Positions 56,002 to 64,000 of a stretch of 64,000 bases of DNA are shown here, piece by piece (the first letter of the stretch is position 1; every line of letters begins with the position of its first letter). Origin of the DNA: Variovorax brevis (GTDB lineage Bacteria > Pseudomonadota > Gammaproteobacteria > Burkholderiales > Burkholderiaceae_C); assembly GCF_030317105.1 (NCBI RefSeq), contig NZ_JASZYG010000004.1, positions 124,001-188,000 of the forward strand, given 5' to 3'. Both the position numbers and the translations under genes were made by a program. Under the pieces are notes generated by a model. That model did not search any database and was not told the origin of the DNA. It saw only the letters and a program-made list of their open reading frames with translations.

Positions 56002-56895
56002 TCAAGTCTCCTGGTTGCGCTGTTCGCGGACGACGAGGCTGACACCGGCGGCCGTCATGGCGATGCCCGCCAAGGTCAGCGCCGTGATCGGCTCGCCGAA
56101 AAGTACCCAGGCCATGACGGCCGTGCACGGTGGCACAAGGTAGAGAAGGCTGGTCACGGCCGTTGCGGTACCACGGTGGATCAGTATGTACAGCAGCGAG
56201 CTTCCGCCGAGCGTCAGTGCAAGTACCGACCACGCCATGGCGCCGATCGACGAAGCATTCCAGACGATGCCATCGGCTTCGAGCAATGCAAAGGGCAGGC
56301 TGACGACCAATGCCGCCGCAAGCTGCACCATGCTTGCGCTGCGCACATCGCACGGCGCCACGAAGCGCTTCTGGTAGAGCGTGCCGACCGTGATGGACAC
56401 CAGCGCGAGCACGGCCAGCGACATGGTGAGTGCCGTCACTTCGCCGCCCTGCTCGAGCTTGCGCCACACGACCATCACCAGCCCCGCAAACCCCAGCGCG
56501 AGCCCCAACCACTGCTTGCGCGAAACGGCGCCGCCATTGGCCGACATCCAGATGGCCGTCAGCACCGGCTGCACGCCCACCAGCAAGGCGACCAGGCCCG
56601 AGCCCATGCCCGCACGCACGGCGGCCCACACGCCGCCCAGGTAGCCCGCCTGCATCAACACGCCCGTCACCGACAGGTGCCACCACTGCGAGCGCGTCGC
56701 GGGCCATGGCACGCGCGCAACGCCGATCCACACGCCAAAGCACAGGAGCGACAAGGCAAAGCGGACCGCCAGGAACTTCAGCGGCGGCGCGTAGGGCATG
56801 CCGTAGCGGGCGACGATGAAGCCGGTGCTCCAGATCAGCACGAACACCATCGGCATCGCCCGCAGCCAGCCCGAGGTGCGGGCATCGGCCGTCAT
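56002..56895 (-). CDS. EamA/DMT superfamily transporter
   Basis: 297 residues with ten hydrophobic segments and duplicated EamA halves (VFVLIWSTGFIVARYGMPYAPPLKFLAVRFAL; GVLMQAGYLGGVWAAVRAGMGSGLVALLVGVQPVLTAIW; TSLLYLVPPCTAVMAWVLFGEPITALTLAGIAMTAAGV). Exporter of metabolites or amino acids; substrate unknown. Its start overlaps the pgsA stop by ATGA, and the tartrate-dehydrogenase-type gene follows, three bases after its stop, so pgsA, this gene and the dehydrogenase gene appear to be one transcript. Confidence 0.9.
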   Translation of the reverse strand: MTADARTSGWLRAMPMVFVLIWSTGFIVARYGMPYAPPLKFLAVRFALSLLCFGVWIGVARVPWPATRSQWWHLSVTGVLMQAGYLGGVWAAVRAGMGSGLVALLVGVQPVLTAIWMSANGGAVSRKQWLGLALGFAGLVMVVWRKLEQGGEVTALTMSLAVLALVSITVGTLYQKRFVAPCDVRSASMVQLAAALVVSLPFALLEADGIVWNASSIGAMAWSVLALTLGGSSLLYILIHRGTATAVTSLLYLVPPCTAVMAWVLFGEPITALTLAGIAMTAAGVSLVVREQRNQET

Positions 56896-57458
56896 CGCGT
56901 GTGCGCCCGAATCTCGGGAATGGCCTTTTGCAGGTAGTAGATCATCGACCAGACAGTCAGCACGGCCGACAGCCAGATGAGCCAATGCCCCCACAGGCCC
57001 GTGTCGATCCGACCGAAGAGCGTGCCGTTGTAGAGCAGGAAGGGAATGGCGATCATCTGCACGGTCGTCTTGACCTTGCCGATCATGTGCACGGCCACGC
57101 TCTTGCCGGCGCCGATCTGGGCCATCCACTCGCGCAGCGCGGAGATGGCGATCTCGCGGCCGATGATGATGAGCGCCACGAACACATCGGCCCGGTTCAG
57201 ATGCACCAGGACCAGCAGCGAGGCGCACACCAGGAACTTGTCGGCCACAGGATCCAGGAACGCACCGAAGGCCGATGTCTGGTTGAGCTTGCGTGCCAGG
57301 AAGCCGTCGAGCCAATCGGTCGCGGCGAACACGACGAACATCACCGTCGCGACCAGGTTGCGCATCGGCTCCGAGATCGGCAGGTAGAAGACCCCCACGA
57401 TCAATGGAATCGCGACGATGCGCGTCCAGGTCATGATGGTGGGAAGCGTCCAGAACAT
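56892..57458 (-). CDS. pgsA: CDP-diacylglycerol-glycerol-3-phosphate phosphatidyltransferase
   Basis: 188 residues. The CDP-alcohol phosphotransferase motif DWLDGFLARKLNQTSAFGAFLDPVADK is complete; several membrane helices surround it. It makes phosphatidylglycerol phosphate, the first step to phosphatidylglycerol and cardiolipin. The start MFWTLPTIMTWTRIVAIPL at 57458 is family-standard. It follows uvrC on the same strand, as in E. coli. Confidence 0.96.
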   Translation of the reverse strand: MFWTLPTIMTWTRIVAIPLIVGVFYLPISEPMRNLVATVMFVVFAATDWLDGFLARKLNQTSAFGAFLDPVADKFLVCASLLVLVHLNRADVFVALIIIGREIAISALREWMAQIGAGKSVAVHMIGKVKTTVQMIAIPFLLYNGTLFGRIDTGLWGHWLIWLSAVLTVWSMIYYLQKAIPEIRAHTR

Positions 57459-57510
57459 TGTTGTTATTGTGTCATGCAGGCCGGGCCGCCTCTGTGAAGG
57501 ACCCATTAAC

Positions 57511-59448
57511 TCAGTGAAGCGCGCGGTAAATCTCTTCGGCCAGATCCTGCGCAATGCCGTCCACCGAAGCGATGTCCTCGATGCTGGCCGCCGCGACGCC
57601 CCGGATGCCGCCGAATCGCTGCAGCAGGCGCGCGCGGCGCTTGGGGCCGATGCCGGGAATGTCTTCCAGCTGGCTCCCGCCCACGCGCACCTTCGCCCGG
57701 CGCGCGCGCATGCCGGTGATGGCAAAGCGATGCGCCTCGTCGCGGATCTGCGCCACCAGCATCAGCGCGGCGGAGTCTCGGCCGAGGTAGACCTTTTCGC
57801 GCCCGTCGGCAAAGACCAGTTCTTCCAGGCCGACCTTGCGCCCTTCCCCCTTTTCGACGCCGACGATCAGCGACAGGGGCAAGCCCAATTCGGTGAACAC
57901 TTCGCGCGCCATCGAGACCTGCCCCTTGCCGCCGTCCACCAGCACCAGGTCCGGCATGCGGGCGCTCAGGGTGCCGGGCTTGGCATCGGCGCCCGATGCG
58001 TCACCCGCCGTGGGCGCGTCCTGCTCGGCCGCCATGGCTTCGGCCAGCTTGCCGTAGCGTCGCGTGAGCACCTGCCGCATGGCCGCATAGTCGTCACCCG
58101 GCGTGATGCCGTCGATGTTGAAGCGGCGGTATTCGCGGTTCTGCATGGCGTGGCGCTCGAAGACCACGCATGACGCCTGCGTCGCTTCGCCGGCCGTGTG
58201 GGATATGTCGAAGCACTCGACCCGGAAGGCGTCGAGATCGTCCGGCGCCATCTCCAGCGCATCGACCAGCGCACGTGTGCGCGCCTGCTGCGAGCCTTCT
58301 TCAGCCAACAGGCGCGCGAGCTGGATGTCCGCATTCTTTTGCGCCATTTCGAGCCAGAGCCGGCGCTGCTCGCGTGGCTGGAAAACCGCGGTGACGCGCG
58401 TGCCGGCTTGGGCCGACACCGCCTCGATCAGCTCGCGGCCGATCTGCTCGCCCAACACCAGCGTCGGCGGAACGGGCACGTCGATGTAGTGCTGCGCAAT
58501 GAAGGCTTCGAGCACCTGCCGCTCCACCGGCTGCGCAGCCTCGTCTTCCTCCAGGTGGATTTGCGCGGCGTCTTCGACGTGCACGGGAAAGTAGGCGCGG
58601 TCGCCCAGGTGCCGGCCGCCGCGCACCATGGCCAGGTTCACGCATGCCTTGCCGCCCTGCACCTTCACGACGAGGATGTCCACGTCCTTGTCGGACGCGA
58701 TTTCCACCGACTGCTGGTGCAGCACGCGCGACAGGGCCGACATCTGGTTGCGCAGCTCGGCCGCCTGCTCGAACTCGAGCTTTTCCGCATGTGCCGTCAT
58801 GCGGGCCTCGAGTTGCTGCAGCACGAGTTGCGTGTCGCCCATCAGGAAGGCCTCGGCATTCGCGACGTCCTGCGCATAGTCCTGCGGCGTGACGTAGCCG
58901 ACGCAGGGGCCGCTGCATCGCTTGATCTGGTAGAGCAGGCACGGGCGCGTGCGGTTGCTGTAGACGGTGTCTTCGCAAGTGCGGATGCGAAACACCTTTT
59001 GCAGCAGCAGGATCGACTCCTTGACCGCCCACGCGCTCGGGTACGGCCCGAAGTAGCGGTGCTTGCGGTCCACCGCGCCGCGGTAGTACGCAAGGCGCGG
59101 AAAGGTGTGCGATGCAATCTTCAGGTAGGGGTAGCTCTTGTCGTCCCGAAACAGGATGTTGTATTTGGGCTTGAGCGTCTTGATGAGGTTGTTTTCAAGC
59201 AGCAGGGCCTCGGCCTCGGAGCGCACCACGGTCGTTTCCATGCGCGCGATCTTCGAGATCATGTGGCCGATGCGCGTGCCGCCGTGGTTCTTCTGGAAGT
59301 AGCTCGACACGCGCTTCTTCAGGTTGCGCGCCTTGCCCACGTAGAGCACGCCGCCGCCCGCGTCGAAGTAGCGATAGACGCCCGGCATGGACGGCAACGC
59401 CGCCACCTCCGCGAGAAGCTGTTCCGAATGCATTTCTTCTTCAGGCAT
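57511..59448 (-). CDS. uvrC: Excinuclease ABC subunit C
   Basis: 645 residues. N-terminal GIY-YIG nuclease ([34 protein letters not shown]), the four-Cys-type centre ([27 protein letters not shown]), a UVR domain ([25 protein letters not shown]), the RNase H-like C-terminal nuclease ([37 protein letters not shown]) and a final helix-hairpin-helix pair ([21 protein letters not shown]). It makes both incisions in nucleotide excision repair. A roughly 30-residue insertion rich in Ala/Asp lies before the DLVLVDGG motif. Confidence 0.96.
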   Translation of the reverse strand: MPEEEMHSEQLLAEVAALPSMPGVYRYFDAGGGVLYVGKARNLKKRVSSYFQKNHGGTRIGHMISKIARMETTVVRSEAEALLLENNLIKTLKPKYNILFRDDKSYPYLKIASHTFPRLAYYRGAVDRKHRYFGPYPSAWAVKESILLLQKVFRIRTCEDTVYSNRTRPCLLYQIKRCSGPCVGYVTPQDYAQDVANAEAFLMGDTQLVLQQLEARMTAHAEKLEFEQAAELRNQMSALSRVLHQQSVEIASDKDVDILVVKVQGGKACVNLAMVRGGRHLGDRAYFPVHVEDAAQIHLEEDEAAQPVERQVLEAFIAQHYIDVPVPPTLVLGEQIGRELIEAVSAQAGTRVTAVFQPREQRRLWLEMAQKNADIQLARLLAEEGSQQARTRALVDALEMAPDDLDAFRVECFDISHTAGEATQASCVVFERHAMQNREYRRFNIDGITPGDDYAAMRQVLTRRYGKLAEAMAAEQDAPTAGDASGADAKPGTLSARMPDLVLVDGGKGQVSMAREVFTELGLPLSLIVGVEKGEGRKVGLEELVFADGREKVYLGRDSAALMLVAQIRDEAHRFAITGMRARRAKVRVGGSQLEDIPGIGPKRRARLLQRFGGIRGVAAASIEDIASVDGIAQDLAEEIYRALH

Positions 59449-59459
59449 GCGTGCTCGCG

Positions 59460-59930
59460 TCAGTTGCCATGGACCGGTTCGCAGCGCACGTCCGTCTTCA
59501 CCGAATTGGCGATGAAGCATTGCTCATGCGCCAGGTGATGCATTGAATCGATCATGTCGCGCGTAGGCTTCACGTCGCCCGCGAAGACGACGCGCGGATG
59601 CAGCACAACTTCGGTCATGGCCATGCGGCGATCGCCGTTGCGCGCCATGGTTCCGCTGGCCTGGTCTTCGTAGCGATCCACGCGAAAGCCGCGATCGCGC
59701 GCAATCGACAGGAACCACAGCATGTGACAGCTGGAAAGCGAGGCGACAAAAGTCTCTTCCGGGTCCACGGCCGTGGCGTCCGACATCGGCTGCGGCACCA
59801 CGTGCGGCGAAGACGAACCCGGCAGGCTCGCGCCGCCGTCGAAGCGGATCGTGTGGCGGCGGCTGTAGCGGTTGTCCAGAAAGTCCTGGTCAGCGCGCTC
59901 CCAAAGGATTTCGGCGGTGTAGACGGCCAT
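59460..59930 (-). CDS. OsmC family protein
   Basis: 156 residues. [70 protein letters not shown] contains the family Cys in SSCHM, and the second expected Cys is in [11 protein letters not shown]. OsmC/Ohr-like proteins reduce organic peroxides. The start [17 protein letters not shown] is typical. It lies 11 bases before uvrC on the same strand and is divergent from earP. Confidence 0.9.
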   Translation of the reverse strand: MAVYTAEILWERADQDFLDNRYSRRHTIRFDGGASLPGSSSPHVVPQPMSDATAVDPEETFVASLSSCHMLWFLSIARDRGFRVDRYEDQASGTMARNGDRRMAMTEVVLHPRVVFAGDVKPTRDMIDSMHHLAHEQCFIANSVKTDVRCEPVHGN

Positions 59931-59967
59931 GGCAGTGACTTGAATAAGGGCTGTAGAGTATCCCGCG

Positions 59968-61041
59968 ATGCGCTGGGACATTTTCTGCAAAGTCATCGAC
60001 AACCATGGCGACGCGGGTGTGTGCTGGCGGCTGGCCTGCAACCTTGCGTCGTCGGGCGACACGGTTCGCCTGTGGATCGACGACGGCGCCGCCTTGGGCT
60101 GGATGGCACCCCAGGGCTTTGCGGGCGTGTCCGTGCTGCCATGGACCAATGAGCTTCCGGTCGCCCACGTGCAGGACGCGCCGCCCGACGTGCTCGTCGA
60201 AGCCTTTGGATGCGACCCGGCGCCGGCCGTGATCGAACGCTTCGCGCAGGCCGGCAAGGTCGACGGGGTGAAGCACGTGTGGATCAATCTCGAGTATTTG
60301 TCGGCCGAGCCCTATGTGGAGCGGCTGCATGGCCTGCCCTCCCCGGTTTTTCGCGGGCCGGGCGAAGGACTCACGAAGCATTTTTTTTATCCGGGCTTCA
60401 CCCCCGCGACGGGCGGCTTGCTGCGGGAGCCCGACCTGATGGCGCGACGCGCGCGTTTCGATCGCGCCGCATGGCTTGCGGGACAAGGCATCGACTGGCA
60501 AGGCGAGCGCCTCGTATCGCTTTTCAGCTATGAACCTGTTGCCCTGCGTTCGCTGCTGGTGCAACTGCGCGATGGCCCGCCCACCCGGCTCATCGTGACA
60601 CCGGGTCGATCGGCCGCCGCCGTTCGCGGACTGCTCAAGACCGAAGCCCTGGGCGGCGGCTTGGCGCTGACTTGGCTGCCACACGTGCCGCAGCCCGATT
60701 TCGATCACATGCTCTGGTCGTGCGACCTCAATTTCGTCCGGGGTGAAGATTCGGTCGTGCGCGCCCTGTGGGCGGGTGCGCCCCTGGTCTGGCAGATCTA
60801 CCCGCAAGACGACGATGTGCATCACGTCAAGCTGGCCGCCTTTCTCGACTGGCTCGGGGCGCCCGAGTCCCTTCGAAAGTTCCACCATCAATGGAATGGT
60901 TTCTCGGATGCGCCATTGGTCGTTCCCGACGCGAAAGCCCTTGAAAACTGGCGGGGAACAATTCATTCCGCGCGCGCAAGATTGATGGAGCAAGACGACT
61001 TGGCGACCCGCCTGCGTGGATTCGTCGCCCAAAAAAGCTAA
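59968..61041 (+). CDS. earP: Elongation factor P arginine rhamnosyltransferase EarP
   Basis: 357 residues. EarP transfers rhamnose from dTDP-rhamnose to Arg32 of EF-P. Family hallmarks: MRWDIFCKVIDNHGDAGVCWRLA at the start (with catalytic Asp), HVWINLEYLSAEPYVERLHGLPSP, the Phe-rich KHFFYPGF, and the C-terminal LNFVRGEDSVVRALWAGAPLVWQIYPQDDDVHH that binds the nucleotide sugar. Its target efp starts 137 bases downstream. Confidence 0.97.
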   Translation: MRWDIFCKVIDNHGDAGVCWRLACNLASSGDTVRLWIDDGAALGWMAPQGFAGVSVLPWTNELPVAHVQDAPPDVLVEAFGCDPAPAVIERFAQAGKVDGVKHVWINLEYLSAEPYVERLHGLPSPVFRGPGEGLTKHFFYPGFTPATGGLLREPDLMARRARFDRAAWLAGQGIDWQGERLVSLFSYEPVALRSLLVQLRDGPPTRLIVTPGRSAAAVRGLLKTEALGGGLALTWLPHVPQPDFDHMLWSCDLNFVRGEDSVVRALWAGAPLVWQIYPQDDDVHHVKLAAFLDWLGAPESLRKFHHQWNGFSDAPLVVPDAKALENWRGTIHSARARLMEQDDLATRLRGFVAQKS

Positions 61042-61178
61042 AATAGCGGGCTTTGCGGATTTCCGGATGGGCACAGCCCGCCGCACCTTCCGCTGAACCC
61101 GCCGCGGGTCATGCGTCCACGAGTCCAGAAACTGGAGTCTGACGATGCGCCGAGCGGCACATCCAGAAGACACAGACT

Positions 61179-61733
61179 ATGAAAATCGCTCAAGAAATCC
61201 GCGCAGGCAACGTCATCATGCACGGCAAGGACCCCATGGTCGTGCTCAAGACCGAATACAGCCGTGGCGGCCGCAATTCGGCCACCGTGCGCATGAAGAT
61301 GAAGAGCCTGATTGCCAACTTCAACACTGAAGTCGTGTTCAAGGCCGACGACAAGATCGACCAGATCGTCCTCGACAAGAAGGAGTGCACCTACTCCTAC
61401 TTCGCCGACCCGATGTACGTCTGCATGGACGCCGAGTACAACCAATACGAAGTCGAAGCCGAAAACATGGGCGACGCCCTGAACTACCTCGAAGACGGCA
61501 TGGCCGTTGAAGTGGTGTTCTATGACGGCAAGGCTATCTCGGTCGAACTGCCGACCAGCGTCGAGCGCGAAATCACCTGGACTGAACCGGCCGTCAAGGG
61601 CGACACCTCGGGCAAGGTCATGAAGCCGGCCAAGATCGCGACCGGTTTCGAAGTGGGCGTTCCGCTCTTCGTCGCGCAAGGCGACAAGATCGAAATCGAC
61701 ACGCGTACCGGCGAATACCGCAAGCGGGTTTAA
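61179..61733 (+). CDS. efp: Translation elongation factor P
   Basis: 184 residues. EF-P relieves ribosomes stalled on polyproline. The tip residue is Arg32 (SRGGRNSA), the EarP-modified type. The other family features ([23 protein letters not shown]; the three OB-like domains; final [17 protein letters not shown]) are normal. This window encodes several very proline-rich proteins (the amine-oxidase-like protein and TonB) that would depend on it. Confidence 0.98.
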   Translation: MKIAQEIRAGNVIMHGKDPMVVLKTEYSRGGRNSATVRMKMKSLIANFNTEVVFKADDKIDQIVLDKKECTYSYFADPMYVCMDAEYNQYEVEAENMGDALNYLEDGMAVEVVFYDGKAISVELPTSVEREITWTEPAVKGDTSGKVMKPAKIATGFEVGVPLFVAQGDKIEIDTRTGEYRKRV

Positions 61734-61837
61734 CTCTCGCCCAGGCAGGTGCGGCGCGCCGCTCTGCCAACCCCCTTGCCGGGGCAACACCAGCGGACCG
61801 GCAAAGCCGGCTCAACGGTGTTCCTGGAAAAATCCAG

Positions 61838-61863
61838 ACAAGGCTCCTTCGGGAGCCTTTGTC
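61838..61863 (+). terminator. Rho-independent terminator after efp
   Basis: AAGGCTCC / GGAGCCTT stem closed by a UUCG tetraloop and followed by TGTCGTT; about 105 bases after efp. The interval otherwise holds nothing I recognise. Confidence 0.7.
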
Positions 61864-61986
61864 GTTCCTGGGCTGTATTTCGAACGCTGGATTGGCGCAG
61901 GCCACAAGTTCTGCCAAGCTTGGGCCCGATTCCTGCATTGCGTCACAAAGCGCGCACAATCGCCGCCCGACCAGACCTTCAAGCCT

Positions 61987-62853
61987 ATGAACAGTTCGAC
62001 TCACAACCTTCACGACAAGCGACTGGCCGATGCATGGGCCACCTTGCAGGCCCACGCCGACAAGGGATTGCCGCTGGATCACGATCCTTCTCGCCTGGCC
62101 TTCGCCGACCCCGAGTTCTTGTTGCGCCGCGAGACGCGCGGCCTGCGCATGCAGCTCGAGTTGATGAAACCCGACCTGGAGATGCGCCTGCACGGCATCG
62201 AGAACACGGTGGTGGTCTTTGGCAGCGCGCGCTTTCGCAGTTCTGAGGAAGCCGGCGCGCTGCTGGCCCAGGCCGAAGCAGCCGGCGATACGGTGGCCGC
62301 CGAACGCTGGCGCCGCCTCGCGCGGGGAACGCACTACTACGAACAGGCGCGCGCCTTCGGCAAGCTGGTGGCCGCCTACAGCAACGACAAGGAACCGGAA
62401 GACAAGCTCTTCGTCTGCACCGGTGGCGGCCCCGGCATCATGCAGGCGGCCAACCGTGGCGCCTACGAGGCGGGCGGGCTCAGCGTGGGTCTCGCCATCG
62501 CGCTGCCGATGGAAGAAGCGGCCAATCCCTACGTCACGCCGGCGCTGAGCTTCAAGTTCCACTACTTCGCCATTCGCAAGATGCACTTCATGATGCGGGC
62601 GAAGGCGCTGGTGGCGTTTCCGGGCGGCTTCGGGACGCTGGACGAACTGTTCGAAGTGGTCACGCTCGTGCAGACGCGCAAGGCCAAGCAGGTGCCAATC
62701 GTGCTGTTCGGCTCCGACTACTGGCGCCGGCTCATCGACTTCGAATTCCTGGCCGAAGAAGGCGTGATTTCGCCAGAGGACATCAAGCTCTTCGAATACG
62801 TCGACACGCCCCAGGACGCATGGGACGCCATCACGCGCTTCTACAAGCTGTGA
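61987..62853 (+). CDS. LOG family protein (cytokinin riboside 5'-monophosphate phosphoribohydrolase type)
   Basis: 288 residues. The LOG/TIGR00730 motif PGGFGTLDELFEVVTLVQT and the Rossmann-like VVVFGSARFRSSEE and FVCTGGGPGIMQAANRGAYEAGG are intact. The N-terminal 70 residues (up to LELMKPDLEMRLHGIENT) are longer than in short LOG proteins, which fits the larger bacterial subgroup. LOG enzymes release ribose 5-phosphate from nucleotide monophosphates; many bacterial ones act as nucleotide 5'-monophosphate nucleosidases. Its 3' end overlaps the convergent MFS gene by 13 bases. Confidence 0.93.
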   Translation: MNSSTHNLHDKRLADAWATLQAHADKGLPLDHDPSRLAFADPEFLLRRETRGLRMQLELMKPDLEMRLHGIENTVVVFGSARFRSSEEAGALLAQAEAAGDTVAAERWRRLARGTHYYEQARAFGKLVAAYSNDKEPEDKLFVCTGGGPGIMQAANRGAYEAGGLSVGLAIALPMEEAANPYVTPALSFKFHYFAIRKMHFMMRAKALVAFPGGFGTLDELFEVVTLVQTRKAKQVPIVLFGSDYWRRLIDFEFLAEEGVISPEDIKLFEYVDTPQDAWDAITRFYKL

Positions 62854-64000
62854 TCGGCGTGGGGCGGCGCGCGTAGCCCCCACACGGCGCGCGTGCCGGC
62901 CGCGACCACGCCGCCCACCAGCCAGAACACGCCGGCAATGCCGATGAACGCGCCCGCCGCGCCGAAGAACATCGGCATGGCGACGCTCGATGCATTGAGC
63001 GTCATCACCCGCAGCGCCAGCGCTTCGCCGTGCCGGGCATGCGGCGTGATCTGGTGCAGCATGCTCATCACCATCGGCTGCACCGCCCCGAGCGCGATGC
63101 CCAGCACCACCGAGCACACACCCATCGTCAACGCCGTCGGCATGAAGGGGTAGGCCGCGAAGACGAGCGCCGTCAGCACGTTGGCGATGGCGATGACCTT
63201 GCGTTCGCTCAGGTGCGACGCAATCAGCGGCAGCACGACGCGGATGCCGGCGGCGGCGATGGCGAACGCACCGAGGATCGAGCCAATGACCGACGCGCTG
63301 AGGCCGCGCTCATGGCCCAGGATCGGCAAGACGAAGGTGTGCACGTCCCATGACGCCGATTGCAGCCAGTTCACGAACAGAAGGCGCCGGAACATGGGAT
63401 CGCTCACCAGATCCCACGCGCGCGGCTTGGGCGCACCAGGCGCGGGCGGCGAGATCGGCGTTTCGTGCGCGCCCCGGGCCAGCAGCCAGCACACCAGCGG
63501 CAGCAGGGCCATCAATGCGAATGCCACGCGAAATCCGACGATGTCGCCGGCCTGACGCCCTGCGTGGTCGATCAGGATGCCAGCGAAAAAGGGGCCGATG
63601 AAATTCGCGGCGGCCGGTGCAATGGCCAGCCAGCTGAACACCTTCTTGAGCTGCGTCGGATTCCGGGCCGCGCGTCCGACGTGGCGCTGCAAGGCGATCA
63701 CCGCCGTGCCGGTGGCACCGCCAGTCAACAGGGCTGCAAGGCACATCACCCCGAACACCGGAAAGACGGCGGCAAGCGCTGCACCGGACGACGCGGCGAC
63801 CACCGCCATTGCCAATGGGCGCTTCAGGCCATGCCGGTCCGCGTAGCGCCCCGCCGGCAGCGCCAGAAAGACCTGCGTGAGCGCAAACAGCGCCAGCATC
63901 ACGCCAACGGCCGCTGCGCTGTAGCCTTGTTGCAGGGCCAGCAGGGGAACCGCCAGCCGGGTGCCCGTCATCGCCGCGTGCAGGCACACCTGCGCGATGA
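62841..64000 (-). CDS. MFS transporter (5' end outside window)
   Basis: At least 386 residues with about eleven hydrophobic segments; the frame is open to the right edge, so the true start lies outside. Family features: LALPAGRYADRHGLKRPL (the MFS motif A), GHERGLSASVIGSILGAFAIAAAGIRVVLPLIA and GIALGAVQPMVMSMLHQITPHARHGEALALRVMT. It resembles the Bcr/YajR-like drug-efflux subgroup. The substrate is unknown. Confidence 0.88.
   Translation of the reverse strand, partial: IAQVCLHAAMTGTRLAVPLLALQQGYSAAAVGVMLALFALTQVFLALPAGRYADRHGLKRPLAMAVVAASSGAALAAVFPVFGVMCLAALLTGGATGTAVIALQRHVGRAARNPTQLKKVFSWLAIAPAAANFIGPFFAGILIDHAGRQAGDIVGFRVAFALMALLPLVCWLLARGAHETPISPPAPGAPKPRAWDLVSDPMFRRLLFVNWLQSASWDVHTFVLPILGHERGLSASVIGSILGAFAIAAAGIRVVLPLIASHLSERKVIAIANVLTALVFAAYPFMPTALTMGVCSVVLGIALGAVQPMVMSMLHQITPHARHGEALALRVMTLNASSVAMPMFFGAAGAFIGIAGVFWLVGGVVAAGTRAVWGLRAPPHADHSL

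Overview
The window is a 64 kb piece of a GC-rich betaproteobacterial chromosome, most likely from the Comamonadaceae (Variovorax or a close relative). The pointers are an rpsF-priB-rpsR-rplI cluster, earP next to an elongation factor P carrying Arg32, an alaA-hom-thrC-mobB-moeA-moaD run, a Bug-family binding protein, a surE-pcm-nlpD-rpoS operon and a small H-NS-type protein. This assignment is an inference from gene content and order. I see no rRNA, CRISPR array, insertion sequence or prophage. Two tRNA genes (His, Val) are present. Nearly all DNA is coding, and many neighbours overlap by ATGA or TTGA.

Layout. 1-2.2 kb: a truncated gene overlapping a secreted protein; together they look like the N-terminal and catalytic parts of a copper amine oxidase split over two genes, with a 24-proline linker and two PPC domains added. 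2.2-5.2 kb: clpB and a small membrane protein (minus strand). 5.3-9.5 kb: an accessory block with a Bug binding protein, an APH-fold kinase and an enolase paralogue with altered active-site residues (overlapping genes), then a lipoprotein acid phosphatase. 9.5-17.4 kb: molybdopterin genes (moaE, moaD, moeA, mobB) and threonine/alanine synthesis genes (thrC, hom, alaA), with a DapA-like gene lying in opposite orientation between moaD and moaE. 17.4-20.4 kb: an Mth938-like protein, a PrxQ peroxiredoxin and a PIN-PhoH protein. 20.6-23.1 kb: a compact five-gene set (VOC, EVE, GyrI-like, MGMT-like, WYL regulator). 23.1-26.8 kb: dnaB, the rplI-rpsR-priB-rpsF cluster and one unknown gene. 27-30.4 kb: ppsA and its regulator ppsR, divergent.

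30.4-44 kb is an oxidative-stress and iron region: ahpF, ahpC (OxyR-like dyads upstream), bacterioferritin, then a PepSY / DUF2271 / DUF4198 / ApbE / flavodoxin-reductase module, a TonB-dependent siderophore receptor with a PiuC-type hydroxylase, bacterioferritin-associated ferredoxin, a possible 23-residue membrane peptide, tonB-exbB-exbD and hemP. Four Fur-box-like sequences sit before the transcription units. The DUF2271 protein carries a candidate ApbE flavinylation motif, which suggests a periplasmic flavin relay for iron reduction.

44-52 kb: a GlcG/HbpS-like protein, a YccA-type membrane protein, rlmD, rpoS-nlpD-pcm-surE, a quinone oxidoreductase and an H-NS-like protein. 52-64 kb: tRNA-His, ppiD, tRNA-Val, hupB, a tartrate/isopropylmalate-type dehydrogenase, a DMT permease, pgsA, uvrC, an OsmC protein, earP-efp, a LOG-family protein and an MFS permease cut by the window edge.

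Most of the window is ordinary housekeeping. The best candidates for something new are the split amine-oxidase-like pair, the Bug-kinase-enolase-paralogue operon, the flavinylation-linked iron module with its tiny membrane ORF, and the EVE/MGMT/WYL cluster.
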